This document shows positions 58,998 to 64,000 of a DNA stretch of 64,000 nt, one piece after another. How positions within the stretch are numbered: the first letter of the stretch is position 1; the number at the start of each line of letters is the position of its first letter. The position numbers and the translations under genes are program-made. The DNA lies in contig NZ_CP085193.1 of NCBI RefSeq assembly GCF_024298965.1, forward strand, positions 10,788,001-10,852,000, written 5' to 3'. The DNA comes from Streptomyces rapamycinicus NRRL 5491 (GTDB lineage: Bacteria; Actinomycetota; Actinomycetes; Streptomycetales; Streptomycetaceae). The notes beneath the pieces are model-generated. The model had not been told where the DNA came from and ran no database searches. It worked only from the letters and a program-made list of their open reading frames with translations.

Positions 58998-60029
58998 TCA
59001 GTGGTCGACGAGTCGGCCCGCGGTGACGACGTCCTGGCCGTCGACGGAGACGGTGCAGCCGCGCATGGCGATGTCGACGTGCGCGTACGATTCGCGCTCG
59101 AGTACGGGGTGGGGTCCGGTGGACCACAGGAAGTTCCCGGCGAACGCCCGCGCGTCCATGCCCATCAGCTCTTCCTTGCCGTACAGGGCGGTGGCGAACC
59201 AGTCGGCGGTGCGCATCAGGCCCCAGCCCATATGGGACAGGCTGCGTCCCCATTCGTCGTCCGCGTCGTCGAAGAAGGTGTTCAGCAGGTGGGCCTCGGC
59301 GCCACCGGACACCTTCTCGATGTTTCCGCCCGCGATCTCCAGAGTGACCGGCTGACGTACGTACTCCTTGAACGGCAGCAGGATGTCGCCCTCGGAGAGC
59401 ACGATCCGACCCTCGGAGAACCGCGGCCAGCACAGGACCATGGTGCTCGGCCAGTGGTCCCAGCGGCCCGGGTCGTCGGCGAAGCCCACCTGGAACTCCG
59501 GCTTGGCGCCCGGCAGTTCGACGGTCAGGTCGGTGCCGGCCTCGGAGGTCACCCGCATGACGGATGCGCTCTTCAGCAGGTTGACGCCCTTGAGCACCTC
59601 CGCCTTGTCCTCCGGCTTGGGCAGATTGCGGATGAGTACGTCGGGGGCGTCGCACACGAAGAGGATGCGGGTGCCCGTCCGCATGATCTCCTGCTGGAGC
59701 GGGGCGTGGATGAAGCCCTCCCGGGTGAGGTCCACGACGAGGTCGGCGGCCTTGAGCAGGTCCTGCGCGGCGGTGTCGCCGAGCACCGCGCTCAGGCCGG
59801 GTCCGGCACCGGTGCGGGTGCTGTCCGAAGGCGACGGGTTGCCGCCGGGGACCGTGGCGGCGATGACATGCGCGCCGCAGGACTTGGCCGCGCCGAAGGC
59901 GGCCGCCACGTAGTCGCCGCGGCTGGTGGGCTCGGACAGGACGACGACGTGCTCATCGGGCTTGAGCTTGCACAGCTTCAGCTCCTGGGTGAACGCGTCG
60001 AGCAGGTCAACGGAGGTGAGGTCGAGCAT
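58998..60029 (-). CDS. nicX: 2,5-dihydroxypyridine 5,6-dioxygenase
   Basis: 343 residues, ATG at 60029 after AGGAGCG. It resembles M29-type aminopeptidases in fold, as NicX does. Candidate Fe(II) ligands are His266 (SLSHMGWG) and His317/Asp319 (YAHVDIAM), matching within one residue the His-His-Asp set I recall for Pseudomonas NicX. The enzyme opens 2,5-dihydroxypyridine with O2 to N-formylmaleamate. It is the first gene of the nic operon. Confidence 0.9.
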   Translation of the reverse strand: MLDLTSVDLLDAFTQELKLCKLKPDEHVVVLSEPTSRGDYVAAAFGAAKSCGAHVIAATVPGGNPSPSDSTRTGAGPGLSAVLGDTAAQDLLKAADLVVDLTREGFIHAPLQQEIMRTGTRILFVCDAPDVLIRNLPKPEDKAEVLKGVNLLKSASVMRVTSEAGTDLTVELPGAKPEFQVGFADDPGRWDHWPSTMVLCWPRFSEGRIVLSEGDILLPFKEYVRQPVTLEIAGGNIEKVSGGAEAHLLNTFFDDADDEWGRSLSHMGWGLMRTADWFATALYGKEELMGMDARAFAGNFLWSTGPHPVLERESYAHVDIAMRGCTVSVDGQDVVTAGRLVDH

Positions 60030-60537
60030 GTCTCGCTCCTGGGGAGGGGGAAGGTGGCAGACGGTGATCGCACGGTCCGGGCGGGCGTAGAGGTATAGAT
60101 CCAGCCATGCGGCCAGGTGGCTTCATGCGGAGACGTGGGTCTCAAGGGCGCCGCCGACGCAATTAATCCGAACGCGTACGATCTGGGTCTGGCAAGGGGT
60201 ACGGCCAAACTTTTTTGTGATCAGCCCACCTCGCGGGGTGCCCCCAGCGGGCGGAACATGCTCGCTGACCTTGCATTTTCCCCAGATGTCGGCCGTCTTT
60301 CCCGGGTTCACGAAGATGAACGAAAGATGATTGCGGCTGGCGTGAAGCCTTGCGCCGAGAGTTCGTACGTGCTCGGATGGTTTCTGTTCACATCCGGATC
60401 GCGCGCCCCGAGCTGCCTGGCGATGGCTGGTTCTCGGCGGCGCGCCACCTCCAGGGAGGGCTTCCGATGGCCATCCTCGCGGGAACGTGCGAGGGCCGCA
60501 GGGCGTCTGCCCCGCGGCCCCGGCTGACGCGGCGTCG
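60030..60537. other. Intergenic region with the nic promoter
   Basis: About 500 bases without a convincing gene, clearly lower in GC than its surroundings around 60160-60330, with a T6 run at 60211-60216. The nicX promoter and any NicR-type site must lie here, near 60040-60150, but no unambiguous palindrome stands out. Confidence 0.5.
60493..60520 (-). terminator. Hairpin terminator after the DinB-like gene
   Basis: GGGCCGC (60493-60499) pairs with GCGGCCC (60514-60520), with an inner GGGC/GCCC pairing. It lies just past the stop of the leftward DinB-like gene. Confidence 0.65.
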
Positions 60538-61053
60538 CTATTCGCCGGTGACGCCGTCGATCCGCTCGCGGATGAGGTCGGCGTGGCCGTTGTGGCGGGC
60601 GTACTCCTCGATCATGTGGAGGTAGATCCAGCGCAGGTTGTAGTCCCCACGGCCGCGACGGGTGACGACATCGTCCAGGGAGCGGCCCGCGGCGGCCTCC
60701 TTGGCCTTGGCCACCTCCTCCCGCCAGATGGCGAAGGCGGCCTCCGGGGTGTCCTCGTCGGTGAGGTGGAACTCCCCGTCCGGATCCTCCTCGCTGTACC
60801 AGATCGGCGCTATGTCCTGCTGGCCGAGCACCCGCCGGAACCAGCTCCGCTCGACCTCGGCCATGTGCCGTACGAGGCCGAGCAGGGTCAGCCCGGACGG
60901 CGGCGCCGACGCCTCGCGCAGCTGCTTGTCGGCCAGCCCCTCGCACTTCAGGGCGAGGGTCGCGCGGTGGAAGTCCAGCCACCCCTCCAGGCTGGTGCGT
61001 TCATCGGCGGTCCGGGGCGGGTCGGGACGTTCTGTGGCTGTCATGGCGGTCAT
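60538..61053 (-). CDS. DinB-superfamily (DUF664-like) protein
   Basis: 171 residues; ATG at 61053 or 61044. The four-helix DinB bundle is shown by SLEGWLDFHRATLALKCEGL, LLGLVRHMAEVERSWFRRVL (metal His near residue 72) and WIYLHMIEEYARHNGHADLIRERIDG (His pair near 150-160). Such proteins are metal-binding and often act as thiol transferases using mycothiol or bacillithiol. The specific reaction is unknown. Confidence 0.87.
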   Translation of the reverse strand: MTAMTATERPDPPRTADERTSLEGWLDFHRATLALKCEGLADKQLREASAPPSGLTLLGLVRHMAEVERSWFRRVLGQQDIAPIWYSEEDPDGEFHLTDEDTPEAAFAIWREEVAKAKEAAAGRSLDDVVTRRGRGDYNLRWIYLHMIEEYARHNGHADLIRERIDGVTGE

Positions 61054-61085
61054 GATGGCGGCGCCGCCACCCGGCCCGCCACGCG

Positions 61086-61736
61086 TTATCCGTCCAGCAT
61101 CCCGCGCAGCAGCTCCCCGAACCCGGTGCGCAGCGCCGCGCGGTCCGGTACGGCGTCGTGGTCGGCGCCCGCGGCGCAGCTGAACATCAGCCCCTCGCAC
61201 CAGGCGGCCAGCGACCGCGCGTGCCGCCGGGGCTCGGTGGACCCCAGCGCCGCCATCATCGCCTCGAGCGGCTCCCGGAAGCCGCGCCCCGTGGCGTCGT
61301 AGAACTCCCGCAGCTCGGGGCGGCGGGTCGCCTCCAGTGCGAGCTCGTAGCGGGCGATCAGCAGATCGCGCTGGGTGGTGAGCGAGCGGTGCAGGGCGAG
61401 CGCGAGCGCGTCGGCCAGCGGCGCGACCGGATCGGTTCCGTCCGGCGCCGCACCGGCGGGGCCCGGCATCTCGTCGGGCGCCAGCACCTCCGCCTCCCGC
61501 TGGGCCAGCCGCCGGACCGCCGCCTTGAGCAGGGCGGCGCGGGTCCGGGCGTGGTTGGAGGTCGAGCCGAGCGGCAGCCCGGCCGCCTCGTCCACCGCGC
61601 GGTGCGTCAGCCCCCGCATCCCGCGCTCGGCCAGCAGCGCCAGCGCGGTGTCGGCGATCAGCTCGACGCGGGACGCTCCGGACGCGGAGGCGGGCGGGGC
61701 GCCGGAAGCGGAAGCGGCGGTTCGATCAGCGGTCAT
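61086..61736 (-). CDS. TetR-family regulator
   Basis: 216 residues. An N-terminal TetR helix-turn-helix (VELIADTALALLAERGMRGLTHRAVDEAAGLPLGSTSNHARTRAALL split over about 24-70) is followed by a ligand-binding helical domain. It is divergent from the FAD monooxygenase at 61823, and two matching palindromes lie between them. It most likely represses that monooxygenase operon and itself. Its operators (TACTAC-N4-GTAGTA) differ from the ACCAAGC sites, so it is not the regulator of the large catabolic block. Confidence 0.9.
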   Translation of the reverse strand: MTADRTAASASGAPPASASGASRVELIADTALALLAERGMRGLTHRAVDEAAGLPLGSTSNHARTRAALLKAAVRRLAQREAEVLAPDEMPGPAGAAPDGTDPVAPLADALALALHRSLTTQRDLLIARYELALEATRRPELREFYDATGRGFREPLEAMMAALGSTEPRRHARSLAAWCEGLMFSCAAGADHDAVPDRAALRTGFGELLRGMLDG

Positions 61737-61765
61737 GGGGCCAACCTAAGCCCATCCGCCACCCG

Positions 61766-61781
61766 TACTACGGATGTAGTA
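61766..61781. promoter_or_regulatory. TetR operator, first copy
   Basis: TACTACGGATGTAGTA, two perfect 6-bp arms around 4 bases, in the 86-bp gap between the TetR gene and the monooxygenase. Confidence 0.75.
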
Positions 61782-61792
61782 ACGTAAGTGAG

Positions 61793-61808
61793 TACTACAC
61801 CTGTAGTG
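61793..61808. promoter_or_regulatory. TetR operator, second copy
   Basis: TACTACACCTGTAGTG, the same arms with one end mismatch, 27 bp from the first copy and just before the GGAGGAG ribosome site of the monooxygenase. Confidence 0.72.
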
Positions 61809-61822
61809 TCCTTGGAGGAGTC

Positions 61823-63049
61823 ATGCAGCAGCCCCGTGCCGTCGTCATCGGTGCCGGAGTCGGCGGGCTCACCGCCGCCGCGGCCCTGCACCGCCGCGGC
61901 TGGTCCATCACCGTCCTGGAGCGGGCCGCCCGCCTCGAACCGGTCGGTGCCGGAATCTCGCTCGCCGCCAACTCCCAGCGCGCCCTGGACGCCATCGACC
62001 TCGGCGACGACGTGCGCGCGCTCGCCGCCTGGCAGGGCGGCGGCGGACTGCGCACCCCCGGCGGCCGCTGGCTCTCCCGGATGGACAGCGCCACGACGGC
62101 CGAGCGGTTCGGCGGCCCGCTGGTCCTCCTCCACCGGGCCACCCTCGTCGACCTCCTCGTCTCCCGGCTGCCCCGGGGCGTCGTCCGCACCGGGGCCGCC
62201 GCCCGGCTGGCCGACCCCGGCGCCCCCGGCCGCCCGGCCCGGGTCACCACCGAGGACGGCGACCACGAAGCGGACCTCGTCATCGGCGCCGACGGCATCG
62301 ACTCGGCCGTCCGCCGCACGCTCTTCCCGGACCACCCCGGGCCCCGCTACGCCGGATTCACCACCTGGCGCGTCGTCATCCCCGCCCCCGACCGGCCGTT
62401 CGAGCCGCACGAGACCTGGGGGAGGGGCCGGATCTGGGGCACCCAGCCACTCAAGGACGGCCGGGTCTACGCCTATGCGGCGGCCGTCGCCCCGCCCGGC
62501 GGCCGGGCCCCGGACGACGAGCGGTCCGGACTGCTGCGGCTCTACGGCGACTGGCACAGCCCCATCCCCGACGTCCTCGCCGCCGTCGCGCCCCAGGACG
62601 TGCTGCGCCATGACATCCGGTACATGGCCGAGCCGCTGCCCGCCTACCACCGGGGCCGGGCCGCCCTCCTCGGCGACGCCGCCCACGCGATGGCCCCCAC
62701 CATGGGGCAGGGCGGCAACCAGGCCATCGAGGACGCCGTCGTCCTCGCCCACCATCTGGCCCCCGAGATCACCGACCCCTCCGCCGCCCTGGCCGCCTAC
62801 ACCCGCGACCGGCTGCCCCGCACGATGGACGTGGTGCGCCGCTCGGCGCGCACCGCCCGCATGATCACCCTCACCAGTGCCCCCGCCGTCGCCCTGCGCG
62901 ACGCCGCGATCGCCGCCGTGGGCCGGCTCGCCCCCGGTCTCGCCCTCCGCTCCTTCGACGGCATCGCCGACTGGCGCCCGCCCGCCCCCACGTATCCTGC
63001 GGGGGCACAGCGGAAGGCGAGATCGGAAGAGACCGGGGAGAACATATGA
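61823..63049 (+). CDS. FAD-dependent monooxygenase (group A, PheA/TetX-like)
   Basis: 408 residues, GGAGGAG before the ATG. FAD motifs: AVVIGAGVGGLTAAAALHRRGW, ADLVIGADGIDSAVRRTLFP (DG motif) and RAALLGDAAHAMAPTMGQGGNQAIEDA (GD motif). It would hydroxylate an aromatic or polyketide-like compound using NAD(P)H and O2. TetR control suggests a detoxification role, with the substrate as inducer. Confidence 0.88.
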   Translation: MQQPRAVVIGAGVGGLTAAAALHRRGWSITVLERAARLEPVGAGISLAANSQRALDAIDLGDDVRALAAWQGGGGLRTPGGRWLSRMDSATTAERFGGPLVLLHRATLVDLLVSRLPRGVVRTGAAARLADPGAPGRPARVTTEDGDHEADLVIGADGIDSAVRRTLFPDHPGPRYAGFTTWRVVIPAPDRPFEPHETWGRGRIWGTQPLKDGRVYAYAAAVAPPGGRAPDDERSGLLRLYGDWHSPIPDVLAAVAPQDVLRHDIRYMAEPLPAYHRGRAALLGDAAHAMAPTMGQGGNQAIEDAVVLAHHLAPEITDPSAALAAYTRDRLPRTMDVVRRSARTARMITLTSAPAVALRDAAIAAVGRLAPGLALRSFDGIADWRPPAPTYPAGAQRKARSEETGENI

Positions 63050-63999
63050 GGGTCGGCTGCGTCGGGCTCGGCGACATCGCGCAGAAGGCGTATCTGCCCG
63101 TGCTGATGGCCCGCCCCGGTCTGGAGCCGCATCTCCACACCCGCACCCCGGCCACCCTCCAGCGGGTCGCCGACACCTATCGGGTCCCGGACGCCCAGCG
63201 CCACGCCGACCTGGACTCGCTGCTCGCGGCCGGGCTCGACGCGGCCTTCGTGCACGCCCCGACCGATACCCACGCCGATCTCGTCACCCGGCTGCTCGAG
63301 GCCGGGGTGCCCACGTACGTGGACAAGCCGCTCGCGTACCACCTTGCCGAAAGCGAGCGGCTCGTACGGCTCGCCGAGGAGCGCGGGGTGAGCCTGATGG
63401 TCGGCTTCAACCGGCGTTACGCACCCGGCTACGCCCAGTGCCTGGACCATCCGCGCGATCTGGTCCTGCTCCAGAAGAACCGCGTCGGCCTCGCCGAGGA
63501 CCCGCGCACCCTGGTCCTGGACGACTTCATCCACGTGGTCGACACGCTGCGCTTCCTCGCGCCCGGCGAGGTGGACCACATCGATGTGCGCGCCAGGGTC
63601 CGCGGCGGGCTGATACACCATGTGCTGCTGCAGTTGTCCGGGGACGGGTTCACCGCGCTCGGCGTGATGAACCGGATGAGCGGCTCCACCGAGGAGGTCC
63701 TGGAGGTCTCAGGACAGGACACCAAGCGGCAGGTGCTCAACCTCGCCGAGGTGGTCGACCACAAGGGCCAGCCGAGCGTGCGCCGCCGGGGCGACTGGGT
63801 GCCGGTGGCGCGGCAGCGCGGGATCGAGCAGATCACCGACGCCTTCCTGGACGCGGTGCGCTCCGGGCGGCGGATCGGCGCCGAGGACGCGCTGCGCACC
63901 CATGAGCTGTGCGAACGGGTCGTCAGGGACGCCCTGGAGTCGGCTGGTCCGGCCGCCGGTCCGCCGGTCGCCCCGGCCGCCGGTCCGTCCGCCGTCTGA
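63046..63999 (+). CDS. Gfo/Idh/MocA-family oxidoreductase
   Basis: 317 residues; ATG overlaps the monooxygenase stop (ATGA). The Rossmann N-terminus VGCVGLGDIAQKAYLPVL, the EKP-like motif VDKPLAYHLAESERLV (Asp in place of Glu, near 93) and GFNRRYAPGY mark the family. It is an NAD(P)-dependent dehydrogenase of sugar-like or other hydroxy substrates. The TGA ends at 63999, one base before the window edge. The C-terminal tail is Pro/Ala-rich. Confidence 0.9.
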   Translation: MRVGCVGLGDIAQKAYLPVLMARPGLEPHLHTRTPATLQRVADTYRVPDAQRHADLDSLLAAGLDAAFVHAPTDTHADLVTRLLEAGVPTYVDKPLAYHLAESERLVRLAEERGVSLMVGFNRRYAPGYAQCLDHPRDLVLLQKNRVGLAEDPRTLVLDDFIHVVDTLRFLAPGEVDHIDVRARVRGGLIHHVLLQLSGDGFTALGVMNRMSGSTEEVLEVSGQDTKRQVLNLAEVVDHKGQPSVRRRGDWVPVARQRGIEQITDAFLDAVRSGRRIGAEDALRTHELCERVVRDALESAGPAAGPPVAPAAGPSAV

Positions 64000-64000
64000 G

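Noticed and set aside
60117..60527. A small gene in the nic upstream region
   Set aside because: No ribosome site, no family resemblance, and mixed composition; the region is better seen as promoter DNA.
61086..61736. This TetR gene as the regulator of the 42-kb regulon
   Set aside because: Its own promoter has a different palindrome (TACTAC-N4-GTAGTA) and no ACCAAGC site.
1..64000. CRISPR array or prophage
   Set aside because: No regularly spaced repeats and no phage structural genes were seen; the only mobile parts are the IS110 element and a dead integrase.

Overview
The window is very GC-rich, with tightly packed genes, frequent GTG and TTG starts, ATGA/GTGA stop-start overlaps and Streptomyces-type families (SpoIIE-like phosphatase, PadR, DUF3224, WYL regulator, HipA/DUF3037 pair). 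It most likely comes from a Streptomyces or close actinomycete chromosome. No tRNA, rRNA or CRISPR array was seen.

Region 1 (left edge to about 40.07 kb) is a large accessory catabolic block in many short, mostly divergent operons. It encodes several CoA-activating enzymes, two thiolase-fold proteins plus two DUF35 zinc-ribbon/OB-fold proteins, two acyl-CoA dehydrogenases, many SDRs, an aldehyde dehydrogenase, an HSL-type esterase, a metal-dependent cyclase/hydrolase, a hydantoinase/oxoprolinase A/B pair, a P450 with a broken frame and an MFS transporter. Its striking feature is six luciferase-like (LLM) oxidoreductase modules, one fused to a CoA ligase. A stand-alone flavin reductase and an F420:NADPH oxidoreductase are in the same block, so both reduced cofactors these enzymes could use can be made locally. 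Fourteen copies of a palindrome close to ACCAAGC-N4-GCTTGGT lie in the promoter gaps, 13 in this block and one at 42.6 kb. They imply one TetR-type regulator encoded outside the window. The substrate cannot be read from the sequence; a hydrophobic, probably cyclic terpenoid- or steroid-like acid broken down as CoA thioesters is the best inference.

Region 2 (about 40.07-41.29 kb) is a scar of gene remnants: an SDR tail, two pieces of an MFS transporter and a deleted tyrosine integrase. It probably marks the edge of an island. Region 3 (41.3-49.2 kb) is more ordinary chromosome: a HipA-like kinase with DUF3037, two SDRs carrying a degenerate copy of the operator, uracil-DNA glycosylase, DUF3224, an IS110-family element, a WYL regulator, a TPR-like protein behind a perfect 28-bp inverted repeat, and a MarR regulator whose N-terminus contains a run of 16 C.

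Region 4 (49.3-60.0 kb, minus strand) is a nicotinate degradation cluster of the maleamate pathway. It holds the 2,5-dihydroxypyridine dioxygenase (NicX), 6-hydroxynicotinate monooxygenase (NicC), a niacin-type MFS permease, a three-subunit molybdenum hydroxylase with CoxG, and NicF, NicD and NicE. Five consecutive junctions from the FAD subunit to NicD overlap. Together they would take nicotinate to fumarate, formate and ammonia. Region 5 (60.5-64 kb) has a DinB-like protein, a TetR regulator divergent from an FAD monooxygenase across two matching palindromes, and a Gfo/Idh oxidoreductase.
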